Source: Streptomyces noursei (lineage in GTDB: Bacteria; Actinomycetota; Actinomycetes; Streptomycetales; Streptomycetaceae). Taken from it: a stretch of DNA of 64,000 nucleotides. The stretch spans positions 5,208,001 to 5,272,000 of the forward strand of contig NZ_CP070326.1 of the NCBI RefSeq assembly GCF_016917755.1, written 5' to 3'. Shown one piece after another: positions 8,583-17,200 of this stretch. The translations under genes and the position numbers were made by a program. The notes below the pieces were generated by a model. It did no database searches. It was not told where the DNA came from and was given only the letters and a program-made list of their open reading frames with translations. Position 1 is the stretch's first letter; the number at the start of each line of letters is the position of its first letter.

Positions 8583-9037
8583 CCGCCGATGCCGACGCCG
8601 CCGCCGAGACCCGCGCCGCCCGGGACGCGGACCCGGCCGCCGCGCCCCGCCCGGGCCTGGAGCTTCCGCCCCTCACCCTCCCGATCACCCGCACCCTGAT
8701 CGTCTCCGGGGCCATCGCCTCGCGCGACTACCAGGACGTCCACCACGACGCCGAGGCGGCCAGGGAGAAGGGCTCCCCGGACATCTTCATGAACATCCTC
8801 ACCACCAACGGCCTGGTCGGCCGCTACCTCACCGACCACTTCGGCGCCCGCTCCGTCCTGCGCAAGGTCGCCATCCGCCTCGGCGCGCCCAACTACCCGG
8901 GAGACACCATGGTGTTGCGCGGCACGATCACCGACGTGGACGGCTCGACGGTCCAGGTGCGGGTGGTCGGGGCGAACGGCCTCGGCAACCACGTGACCGG
9001 CACCGTCACCGTCGAGCTGGCGGCGGTCGCCCGATGA
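8579..9037 (+). CDS. MaoC-type hydratase subunit (ChsH1-like)
   Basis: A 152-aa single hot-dog-fold protein. The catalytic region SRDYQDVHHDAEAA carries the Asp/His pair of R-hydratases, followed by GSPDIFMNILTTNG. It should form a heteromer with the MaoC-DUF35 protein and add water to the unsaturated acyl-CoA. The first 35 residues are low-complexity Ala/Asp. The ATG overlaps the upstream stop (ATGA), and the same overlap occurs with the next gene. Confidence 0.83.
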   Translation: MTADADAAAETRAARDADPAAAPRPGLELPPLTLPITRTLIVSGAIASRDYQDVHHDAEAAREKGSPDIFMNILTTNGLVGRYLTDHFGARSVLRKVAIRLGAPNYPGDTMVLRGTITDVDGSTVQVRVVGANGLGNHVTGTVTVELAAVAR

Positions 9038-10200
9038 CCCGGCACCGCCCCGACGCCCTCGGCGGCCGGGCCGCGATCGTCGGCATCGGCGCCACCGAGT
9101 TCTCCAAGGACTCCGGCCGCAGCGAACTCAAGCTCGCCGTCGAGGCCGTGCACGCCGCCCTGGCCGACGCCGGGCTGGCCCCGGACGACGTGGACGGCCT
9201 GGTCACGTTCACCATGGACACCAACCCGGAGATCACCGTCGCCCAGGCGGCCGGCATCGGCGAGCTGACCTACTTCTCCCGCGTCCACTACGGCGGCGGC
9301 GCGGCCTGCGCCACCGTCCAGCAGGCGGCCCTCGCGGTCGCCACCGGCCTCGCCGACGTCGTGGTCTGCTACCGCGCCTTCAACGAGCGCTCCGGCCGCC
9401 GCTTCGGCGCCGGCGTCCAGCAGCGCGAACCGTCCGCCGAGGGCACCGCGCTCGGCTGGAACCTCCCCTTCGGCCTGCTCACCCCCGCCTCCTGGGTCGC
9501 CATGGCCGCCCAGCGCTACCTGCACGCCTACGGCCTGACCCCGGACGCCTTCGGCCATGTCGCGGTCACCGACCGCCGGCACGCCGCCCGCAACCCGGCC
9601 GCGTACTTCCACGGCAAGCCGATCACCCTCGCCGACCACGCCGCGTCCCGCTGGATCGTCGAACCGCTGCGGCTGCTGGACTGCTGCCAGGAGACCGACG
9701 GCGCCCAGGCGCTGGTGGTGACCTCCGTCGAACGCGCCCGCGACCTGCCGCGGCCACCCGCGGTGATCACCGCCGCGGCCCAGGGCGCCGGCCGCGCCCA
9801 GGAGCAGATGACCAGCTTCTACCGCGACGACCTCACCGGCCTCCCCGAGATGAACGTGGTCGCCCGCCAGCTCTGGCGCACCTCCGGCCTCACCCCCGCC
9901 GACATCGACGTCGCCATCCTCTACGACCACTTCACGCCCTTCGTCCTCATGCAGCTGGAGGAGTTCGGCTTCTGCGACCGCGGCGGGGCCGCCGACTTCG
10001 TCGCCGCCGACACCCTCCCCCTCAACACCCACGGCGGCCAGCTCGGCGAGGCGTACCTGCACGGCATGAACGGCATCGCCGAGGCCGTCCGCCAGCTCCG
10101 CGGCACCAGCGTCAACCAGGCCGGCACCCCCGCCCACACCCTGGTCACGGCGGGCACCGGGGTGCCCACGTCGGGATTGGTGCTGGGCCGGGAGGGATAG
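9034..10200 (+). CDS. thiolase-fold lipid-transfer/aldolase protein (Ltp2-like)
   Basis: A 388-aa thiolase-superfamily protein. Known Ltp2 enzymes cleave the hydroxyacyl-CoA by retro-aldol reaction using two Tyr residues; good candidates are Tyr297 (AILYDHF) and Tyr341 (GEAYLHGMNG). The C-terminal HGG loop (NTHGGQLGEAYLHGMNG) is typical of the SCP2-thiolase group. It is the last gene of the five-gene operon, coupled by ATGA to the hydratase gene. The expected partner is the DUF35 domain encoded three genes upstream. Confidence 0.85.
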   Translation: MTRHRPDALGGRAAIVGIGATEFSKDSGRSELKLAVEAVHAALADAGLAPDDVDGLVTFTMDTNPEITVAQAAGIGELTYFSRVHYGGGAACATVQQAALAVATGLADVVVCYRAFNERSGRRFGAGVQQREPSAEGTALGWNLPFGLLTPASWVAMAAQRYLHAYGLTPDAFGHVAVTDRRHAARNPAAYFHGKPITLADHAASRWIVEPLRLLDCCQETDGAQALVVTSVERARDLPRPPAVITAAAQGAGRAQEQMTSFYRDDLTGLPEMNVVARQLWRTSGLTPADIDVAILYDHFTPFVLMQLEEFGFCDRGGAADFVAADTLPLNTHGGQLGEAYLHGMNGIAEAVRQLRGTSVNQAGTPAHTLVTAGTGVPTSGLVLGREG

Positions 10201-10217
10201 GGGAGCAGCCGGGCCGC

Positions 10218-10472
10218 TCAGGCTGGTGTGGCTCCCACGGTGAGTACCTTCACCGCAATATGGACGCCGTCGAGTTCGTAGGTGGCGCGGAAATCACCGA
10301 CTCGGAGTCGGCGCAGGCTGGTGCCACCGAGCTTGCTGCTGGCGGGCGGTTCCGGATTGTCCGCAAGGGCGTTGACGGCGCGGACGAACGGCTTGACCGC
10401 AGCGCCGTACTTGGCCCGGAGCCGCTTGAGACCCTCGCAGGCGGCCGGCTCCCAGATGACGGTATGGCTCAC
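10218..10472 (-). CDS. RelE/ParE-type toxin
   Basis: An 84-aa small basic protein with the RelE fold pattern: IWEPAACEGLKRL, then KLGGTSLRRLRVGDFRATYELDG and IAVKVLTVG. In the family it cleaves mRNA at the ribosome or blocks gyrase. The ATG overlaps the stop of the upstream gene by four bases, the usual antitoxin-toxin coupling. Confidence 0.8.
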   Translation of the reverse strand: MSHTVIWEPAACEGLKRLRAKYGAAVKPFVRAVNALADNPEPPASSKLGGTSLRRLRVGDFRATYELDGVHIAVKVLTVGATPA

Positions 10473-10816
10473 GAAGCCTTCCCTGTGATCATGCGCTCGA
10501 TCTCGTCGGAACTGTACGTCGGCCCGCCCTCGGTTCGGACGTACAGTGCGACCGCCAGGTCTGCGAACTCAATCGCAATCTCGCGGGCCTCCGTGCCGGG
10601 CGCTGTATCGGCGAGAGCCTGGGTCCACCAGTGATTGAGGAAGGCTTCGAAGGCACGGCCGCCACCGAGAGTGCCGAGTTCCCGATCGAATTCGTCCCAC
10701 CGGTCGGCTTGGACGCGTTCCCGGATACCTTCGACGGTGCGCGGGATGTCCTCGCCGGCGTAGCCGGTCCCCTCCCGTGCCTGTCTCACCGCATCGGCCC
10801 AGTTCAGCTCGGTCAT
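10469..10816 (-). CDS. probable antitoxin partner of the RelE-type toxin
   Basis: A 115-aa acidic protein (many Asp/Glu; WDEFDRELGTLGG). It is longer than most RelB antitoxins and has no obvious ribbon-helix-helix motif at the N-terminus. The assignment rests on its position: directly upstream of the RelE-like gene, with coupled translation. AGAGGAG lies 9 bases before the ATG. Confidence 0.6.
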   Translation of the reverse strand: MTELNWADAVRQAREGTGYAGEDIPRTVEGIRERVQADRWDEFDRELGTLGGGRAFEAFLNHWWTQALADTAPGTEAREIAIEFADLAVALYVRTEGGPTYSSDEIERMITGKAS

Positions 10817-11072
10817 GGCACTGCTCCTCTCGCGACGGGAGCCACAGTACTCAGCCGACTGACGGCCCGCCGCGCTTTCCCACAGCCGTCACCTCTGCGG
10901 GCACCACCCGCGGTGTCTGGGTGCCTGCTCGGTCAGGACGGCGCGGGGTACGCCCCTAGGGGAGCGTCCTGTGCGCTCCCCCCTAAGGAGGTGCAGGGGG
11001 CGCCGTCCGTACAACTTCAGGGGGATCCCGCTTCGGCACCCTGGGCCGACGCCCGCGCCCCACCCCCGCTCC

Positions 11073-11085
11073 TAGCGTGGAACAC
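11073..11085 (+). promoter_or_regulatory. -10 box of a probably leaderless sigma-factor transcript
   Basis: TAGCGT at 11073-11078 lies only 7 bases before the ATG at 11086. There is no ribosome site, so transcription would start at or beside the start codon. No strong -35 box is visible. Confidence 0.4.
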
Positions 11086-11637
11086 ATGACCACGACTGCG
11101 TGCACAAGCGCCTCGACGCCCGCGACGTTCCCGTCGTTCGCGTCCTACGTACGGGCCCGGGGGCCGGTTCTGCTGCGTGCCGCGCGGTCCCTGTCCTCGA
11201 ACCCGAACGACGCCGAGGACCTCCTGCAGACCGCGCTCACCAAGACCTACGTGGCCTGGGAGCGCATCGAGGACCACCGCGCGCTGGACGGCTACGTCCG
11301 CCGCGCGCTGATCAACACCCGCACCTCCCAGTGGCGCAAGCGCAAGGTCGAGGAGTTCGCCTGCGACGAGCTGCCCGAGCCGGACCCGGTGCCCGCGCCC
11401 GACCCGGCCGAGCTCCAGGGCCTGCGCGACGCGATGTGGCGCGCGATCATGCGGCTCCCCGCGCGACAGCGCGCGATGGTCGTCCTCAGGTATTACGAGG
11501 ACCTCAGCGAGGCCCAGACCGCCGAGGTCATGGAGGTCTCGATCGGCACGGTCAAGAGCGCCGTCTCACGCGCCCTGGCCAAACTCCGGGACGACCCGGA
11601 ACTTGAGGTCCTGGGCTTGAGCCGGATCGCCGCCTAG
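11086..11637 (+). CDS. SigE-family RNA polymerase sigma factor
   Basis: A 183-aa ECF-type sigma factor. Region 2 is about 15-85 (YVRARGPVLLRAARSLSSNPNDAEDLLQTALTKTYVAW, the NDAEDLLQ helix contacting core polymerase). Region 4 is about 120-170 (LPARQRAMVVLRYYEDLSEAQTAEVM then IGTVKSAVSRALAKL, the -35 recognition helix). No anti-sigma gene is next to it. I prefer the ATG at 11086 over the GTG at 11077 because a -10-like TAGCGT overlaps the GTG. Confidence 0.85.
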   Translation: MTTTACTSASTPATFPSFASYVRARGPVLLRAARSLSSNPNDAEDLLQTALTKTYVAWERIEDHRALDGYVRRALINTRTSQWRKRKVEEFACDELPEPDPVPAPDPAELQGLRDAMWRAIMRLPARQRAMVVLRYYEDLSEAQTAEVMEVSIGTVKSAVSRALAKLRDDPELEVLGLSRIAA

Positions 11638-11647
11638 CGGATCCCGT

Positions 11648-11911
11648 CTAGCCCCGGGCGAACGCGACGAAGTCGCCCCAGGCGCCCGGGGGGACGTGCA
11701 GGTGGGGCCCGTCGGCGTCCTTGGAGTCGCGGATGTGGATGGTGGCGGGGGTGGCGGCTACCTCTACGCACTCGTTGCCGTTGCCCTGGCCGCTGTAGGT
11801 GCTCTTGGTCCAGGCGACCTCGATGCAGTCGTCTCGCTCGTTGCCGCTGCTGTAACTGCTCTTGAACCACTCCAGCTTGGGCGCAGTCCCGGCAGAAGGC
11901 TTGAGGGTCAT
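11648..11911 (-). CDS. DUF397 protein with a duplicated core motif
   Basis: An 87-aa protein. The DUF397 signature W-KSSYS-C-EVA occurs twice in tandem (WFKSSYSSGNERDDCIEVA and WTKSTYSGQGNGNECVEVA), followed by the usual IRDSKDADGPHL and WGDFVAFARG. DUF397 proteins are small partners of XRE/DUF5753 regulators such as the WhiJ-like proteins in Streptomyces. Here the partner gene upstream is a truncated remnant, so this gene may be decaying. The start overlaps the upstream stop by four bases. Confidence 0.8.
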   Translation of the reverse strand: MTLKPSAGTAPKLEWFKSSYSSGNERDDCIEVAWTKSTYSGQGNGNECVEVAATPATIHIRDSKDADGPHLHVPPGAWGDFVAFARG

Positions 11912-12270
11912 GTTTCTCCCAGCACTTTTTCGATGAAGGCGAGTGATTCCCGGGGGGTGAGGGCCTGAGAGCGGATGATTCCATAGCGCAGTTCGAGGAT
12001 CCGGATCACCTTCGGGTCGGACACCGGTCGAGTGCCGAACTGGTTCGGTGAGCGGCCGACGGCGCCGCCATCAGCAAACTTCATCACTTCGATCTGTCCG
12101 CCCATACCTGCGTGATCCTCGCGATCTGTTGGCATGACCTGGATCTCGACGTTCCGCAACCGGCCGACTTCCAACAGGCGTTCGAGCTGTTGCCGGTGCA
12201 CCATTCTGCCCCCGAGGGGACGCCTGATGGTCACCTCTTCTCCGGCGCGCTGCCGAGACTGCCGGTCCAA
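11908..12270 (-). pseudogene. remnant of an XRE/DUF5753 regulator (C-terminal part only)
   Basis: About 120 residues matching the end of DUF5753 proteins (TIRRPLGGRMVHRQQLERLL, then VEIQVMP and a C-terminal RESLAFIEKVL). The helix-turn-helix and the first half of the sensor domain, about 160 residues, are missing. A stop codon in frame lies just upstream, and the Uma2 gene starts divergently there. Compare the full-length 277-aa homologue in the prophage (22010-22843). It could still be translated from TTG 12270 or the internal GTG. Confidence 0.65.
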
Positions 12271-12341
12271 CCGCAGAGAGGACGCCTAGCATGAACGTGA
12301 CGATCCTTGCCCCTGGGCACAGACGACGAGGAGCGAGCGCC

Positions 12342-12932
12342 ATGGCCATCGCATCGGACAACGCGCGGCAGGGAGCTTCCTCTCCCTACCTGACCATGCG
12401 GGACGCCATTCAGTCGATGGATGACGCCATCCCGGGGAAATTCGAGATCACCAAGGAAGGGATCGTTCACGACATGATGTCGCCGGTAGGGCCCCACGAG
12501 GTCACGGCTGCGCGCGTCAGCCGCCGTCTGGAGAAGGTGATGCCAGACGAGCTGCTCGCCCACACCGGCACACCCAATGTGGAGGACGAGCCCGAGGGTC
12601 TCCTGCGACACCCGGACGTCACGGTGATCGCCTGGACCGATCTCGGCGTTCAAGGCTCCGCCGACCCGCGTACGGCCGTCGCCGCCATCGAAGTCGTCTC
12701 CCGCTCCAACCCCGACAACGACTGGGTGGGCAAGGTCCGCGACTACCCCCTGATGGGCATCCCGATCTACGCGATCTTCGATCCCCGTACCGGCAGTGGC
12801 GCCGTCTTCACGGACATTCACGCCACCCCGGACGGCCCGCGGTACGCCGTCCGCAAGGACTTCGTGTACGGCGAGGACGTGACGATCGGGGAGTGGACGA
12901 TCTCGACGGGGGATCTGCCGCGGTACGCCTAG
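12342..12932 (+). CDS. Uma2-family (DUF820) PD-(D/E)XK nuclease-fold protein
   Basis: A 196-aa protein with the family's nuclease-like core: HPDVTVI (acidic strand), AAIEVVSRSNPDND (the ExV strand) and KVRDYPLMGIPIYAIFDP (catalytic-type Lys and the following helix). Members are very common in Streptomyces; their cellular job is not established. The ATG at 12342 has GAGGAG nine bases before it; a frame extension from 12291 lacks one. It stands alone, divergent from the regulator remnant. Confidence 0.8.
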   Translation: MAIASDNARQGASSPYLTMRDAIQSMDDAIPGKFEITKEGIVHDMMSPVGPHEVTAARVSRRLEKVMPDELLAHTGTPNVEDEPEGLLRHPDVTVIAWTDLGVQGSADPRTAVAAIEVVSRSNPDNDWVGKVRDYPLMGIPIYAIFDPRTGSGAVFTDIHATPDGPRYAVRKDFVYGEDVTIGEWTISTGDLPRYA

Positions 12933-12992
12933 CCGCGCTGGCCGCGTCGGCCGGGCCCCGTCCGGCATCGGCTGCCCTTAGCATCACCTGCC

Positions 12993-13523
12993 ATGACCGC
13001 TGAAGCCGATCCCCCGGCAGAGCCCGATGTCACGCTCACCAGCCCGGCCGAGTTGTTGGCGGGCTATCTGGACTTCTACCGTGACGCCGTGCTGCGCAAG
13101 CTGGCCGGCCTGACCGACGAGGAACTGCGGGGCAGCCGGCTGCCGTCCGGCTGGGCGCCGCTGGAGCTGTTGAAGCATCTGGCCCATGTGGAGCTGCGCT
13201 GGTTGCAGTGGGGCTTCGCCGGCCGGCAGGTCGAACAGCCGTGGGGCGACATGGAGGCCCGTGGCGGCAGATGGCGTGTCGAGGCGGGAGAGTCCGTCGA
13301 GGAGGTGACGGCGTTCTTCCGCGCCCAGTGCGAGCGGTCCCGCGCGATCGTCGCCGGCGCGCGGCTGGAGGACCGGATGGCCACGCTGGGGGGCCGGGTC
13401 CCGCCCGAGGAGGAGCGGCCGACGCTGATCTGGGTGCTGTTCCATCTGCTCCAGGAGTACGCGCGGCACGTCGGGCAGCTCGACGTCGTCCGGGAGCTTG
13501 CCGACGGCGTCACCGGCGAGTAG
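12993..13523 (+). CDS. DinB/DUF664-like protein
   Basis: A 176-aa four-helix-bundle protein. Metal-binding type His residues appear in LLKHLAHVELRW and in LLQEYARHVGQLDVVREL, the two conserved positions of DinB-like (mycothiol-transferase superfamily) proteins. These may conjugate thiols to electrophiles; the substrate is not visible from context. It converges on the response-regulator gene, with only about 11 bases between the stops. Confidence 0.75.
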   Translation: MTAEADPPAEPDVTLTSPAELLAGYLDFYRDAVLRKLAGLTDEELRGSRLPSGWAPLELLKHLAHVELRWLQWGFAGRQVEQPWGDMEARGGRWRVEAGESVEEVTAFFRAQCERSRAIVAGARLEDRMATLGGRVPPEEERPTLIWVLFHLLQEYARHVGQLDVVRELADGVTGE

Positions 13524-13524
13524 G

Positions 13525-13537
13525 CAGAAGCGCCCTA
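13525..13537. repeat. 13-bp copy of the end of the 195-bp inverted-repeat element
   Basis: On the minus strand this reads TAGGGCGCTTCTG, starting in the TAG stop of the response-regulator gene. The 195-bp element begins in exactly the same way in the stop of the methyltransferase gene (TAGGGCGCTTCTG at 2986-2998). Only this end is present here. Confidence 0.45.
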
Positions 13538-14233
13538 CGCCTCCCGGCCGGCCATCAGGCGTTCCACGGACTCTTCCAGGGCGGCGATGCGGTCGGCGAG
13601 GCCGGCGGACTCGGCGTCACGGGCGTCGCGGAGCAGCAGTTCGATCTGGGCGAGGCGGCTGGCGATGTCGGAGAGGGCCTCGTCGCCGACGGGGGGTGCC
13701 GGTGTCGGCGCGTCGTCGGGTGCCTGCGGGGCGTGGGCGGGGCCGTGGGGTTCGGCGGGCGTCGCCGGGCTCTCCGTGGGGGTGGGGCCGGTCAGCAGGC
13801 GTTTCAACTGGTCGGCCTGGGAGGCGAGTTGATGGTTCTTGCGGTAGAGGTCGAGGAAGACGTTGACCTTGGTGCGCAGGAGCCAGGGGTCGAAGGGCTT
13901 GATGAGGAAGTCGGCGGCGCCGACGGTGTAGCCGCGGTAGGCGTAGTTGGGATCCACGGCAGCGCCGGTGAGGAGGATGATCGGCACGTCCTTCGTCTGG
14001 TCCAGCCCCTTGATGTTGGCGGCGGTCTCGAAGCCGTTCATGCCGGGCATCAGGACGTCGATGAGGACGACTGCGAACTCCTCGCGGAGCATGGCCTTGA
14101 GGGCTTCCTCGCCGGAGCGGGCGCGGACGACCTTGGAGGTGAGGGAGCTGAGGACCGCTTCGAGGGCGACGAGGTTCTCCTCCATGTCGTCGACGATGAG
14201 GATCGGCGCGGCGTCGGGTGCGGGAGATGTCAT
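13535..14233 (-). CDS. response regulator with C-terminal coiled coil
   Basis: A 232-aa protein. The receiver domain (1-130) has the acidic pair DD in ILIVDDMEEN, the phosphoacceptor Asp in VVLIDVLMPGMNGFE, Thr in ILLTGAA and Lys in FLIKPFD. A Pro/Ala-rich linker (150-185) leads to a short coiled coil (IASRLAQIELLLRD, IAALEESVERL). There is no DNA-binding output domain, so it probably works by protein contact. The start overlaps the stop of the hybrid kinase gene (ATGA), so the two are coupled, with the kinase gene first. Confidence 0.85.
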   Translation of the reverse strand: MTSPAPDAAPILIVDDMEENLVALEAVLSSLTSKVVRARSGEEALKAMLREEFAVVLIDVLMPGMNGFETAANIKGLDQTKDVPIILLTGAAVDPNYAYRGYTVGAADFLIKPFDPWLLRTKVNVFLDLYRKNHQLASQADQLKRLLTGPTPTESPATPAEPHGPAHAPQAPDDAPTPAPPVGDEALSDIASRLAQIELLLRDARDAESAGLADRIAALEESVERLMAGREA

Positions 14234-17200
14234 GACTGCGGCCCTTCCCTTCCCTCGTCGGAGGTGGGGTGCGGGGGGTCGCCGGCCGGCGCGTCGGCCG
14301 GGAGGGGGGTCTCGGGGAGGTCGGCCGGGGGCCTGACGTTCGGGTCGAGCAGGCCGCAGATGACCGACAACAGGCGGTCCACGTCGACCGGTTTGGGAAT
14401 GTAGTCGTCGGCGCCGCTGTCGATGGCCTTCTCCCGGTCGCCGGGCATGGCCTTGGCGGTGAGGGCGACGATCGGGAGGTCGGCGAAGCGGGGGGTGCTG
14501 CGGATGGCCCGGATCATCTCGTAGCCGTCCATCTCCGGCATCATGATGTCCATCAGGACGAGGGAGACATCGGGGGTCCGGTCGAGGACCTCCAGGCCCT
14601 CGACGCCGTTCTCGGCGTACTTGACCTTGATGCCGACCCGGCCGAGGACGTGGGTGAGCGCGAAGACGTTGCGGATGTCGTCGTCCACGATCAGGATCTG
14701 GCGGTTGGCGAGCACCCGTCCGGGGCGTCCGCCGAGCCAGTCCTTCAGGCGGGTGGCCTCGGGCCAGGTGACGTCGCCGCCGTCGCCGGGGCGGAGGGCG
14801 GCGCGCGGGGCGAGGCCCTCCTGGCTCGGGAAGATGTCGGAAGGGGGCGGGGCGGCGACGGGTGCCGGGCGGGTGCCGTCGGGGATGGTGGGCAGGGCGG
14901 GGGCGGCGGGGCCGCTGCCGTCGCCCAGGAAGGTCTCCGCGGTGTCGTCAGGGCGGGCCGACAGGCCGGTGGCCGGTGAGGTGGACGGTCCGGTGTAACG
15001 GGCGGGGACGTAGAGGGTGAAGGTGGAGCCGACGTCCACCTCGCTCTCGGCCTTGATGCGTCCGCCGAGCAGGGCGGCCATGTCGCGGCTGATGGACAGG
15101 CCGAGGCCGGTGCCGCCGTATTTGCGGCTGGTGGTGCCGTCGGACTGCTGGAACGCCTCGAAGATCCCGTCGAGTTTCTCCGGGGGAATGCCGATGCCGG
15201 TGTCCTTCACGGAGAGCGCGACGACGGCGTCGGCGGTGCGCAGGGTCTCCTCCGCGAAGCGGTCGCCGGGGACGCGTTCGACGATCAGTTCCACGCCGCC
15301 GGTGGTGGTGAACTTCACCGCGTTGGACAGCAGGTTGCGCAGGATCTGCTGGAGGCGCTGTTCGTCGGAGAAGAGCTCCTCGGGGACGTCGTCGCCGACC
15401 CGGACGTCGAAGCTGAGGCCCCGGTCGACGGTGAGCGGGCGGAAGGTGGCGCGGACGTAGTCGAGGAGTTTCTTCAGCGGCAGGGACTTGGGGTGGACGT
15501 CCATCCGCCCGGCCTCGATCTTCGACAGGTCGAGGATGTCGTTGATGAGTTGGAGCAGGTCGGAGCCGGCGCGGTGGATGGTGACGGCGAATTCCACCTC
15601 CTGCGGGCTGAGGTGGCTCTCGGGGTTGTCCGCGAGCAGGCGGGAGAGGACGAGCAGGGAGTTGAGGGGGGTCCGCAGCTCGTGCGACATGTTGGCCAGG
15701 AACTCGGATTTGTACTGGGAGGAGGTGGCGAGGAGTGCGGCCTTCTCCTCCAGCTCGGCGTTGGTGAGTTGGAGCTCGTCGGAGCGCTGGCGGAGTTCGG
15801 CGGTCAGCCGCTGGGACTCCGAGAGCAGCGATTCGGTACGGGAGTTGGCGATGATGGTGTTGACGGAGACACCGATGGTGTTGACGAACTGGTCGATGAA
15901 GGCGAGGTGGACGTCGCTGAAGCGGCTGAAGGAGGCCAGTTCGATCACGCCGAGCACCTGGTCCTCGAAGAGGATCGGCAGGATGACGACGCTGGCGGGG
16001 GCGGCGGCGCCGAGTCCGGAGCTGATGGTGAGGTAGTCGGCGGGGACGTTCTCGACGAGGATCCGCTTCTTCTCCGTCGCGGCCTGGGTGATCAGGCCCC
16101 AGCCGGGGGTGCCCATCCGCATCCGGGGCAGTGACCTGCGGCCCTCGGGGTGGCCGGTGCCGTAGCCGGCGATCAGCTCCAGGCCCTCGCCCGGCAGGGC
16201 GCCCGCCTCGGCCAGGAAGAACGCGCCGAACTGCGCGTTCACCAGCGGGGTCAGCTCGCGCAGGATCAGGTCGGCGACCTCGACCAGGTCGCGGTGGCCC
16301 TGCATCAGACCGGCGATGCGGGTCAGGTTGGACTCCAGCCAGTCCTTGGCGCGGGTGGTCTCGCGGAGGTTGGCGACCATGAGGTTGATGTTGTTCTTCA
16401 GGGCGGCGACCTCGCCCTGGGCGTCGACGGTGATCGAGCCGGACATGTCGCCCTGGGTGACCGCGCTGGTCACCTCGGCGATCGCCCGCACCTGGGTGGT
16501 GAGGTTGAGTGCCAGCTCGTTGACGCTGGTGGTGAGCTGCTTCCAGGTGCCGTAGACGCCCTCGACCCGGGCCTGGCCGCCGAGCTGGCCCTCGCTGCCG
16601 ACCTCGCGGGCCACCCGGGTCACCTCGGAGGCGAACGAGGACAGGGTGTCGACCATGGTGTTGATGGTGGTCTTGAGTTCCAGGATCTCGCCGCGGGCGT
16701 CCACGTCGATCTTCTTGGAGAGGTCGCCGCGGGCCACCGACGTCGCCACCTCGGCGATGTTGCGGACCTGGGAGGTGAGGTTGTCGGCCATGGAGTTGAC
16801 GTTGTCGGTGAGGTTCTTCCAGACGCCGGAGACGCCGTGGACCTGGGCGCGTCCGCCGAGCCGGCCCTCGGTGCCGACCTCGCGGGCCACGCGGGTGACC
16901 TCGTCGGCGAACGCCCGCAGCTGCTTCACCATGGTGTTCACGGTGTCCTTCAGCTCCAGGATCTCGCCGCGGGCGTCCACGTCGATCTTCTTGGTGAGGT
17001 CGCCGTTGGCGACGGCGGTGGTGACCTGGGCGATGTTGCGGACCTGCGAAGTGAGGTTCAGCGCCATGAAGTTGACGTTGTCGGTGAGCTCCTTCCAGAC
17101 CCCGGAGGCGCCCCGGACCTGCGCCTGACCGCCGAGGTTGCCCTCGGTGCCGACCTCGCGGGCGACGCGGGTGACCTCGTCGGCGAAGGCGGAGAGCTGG

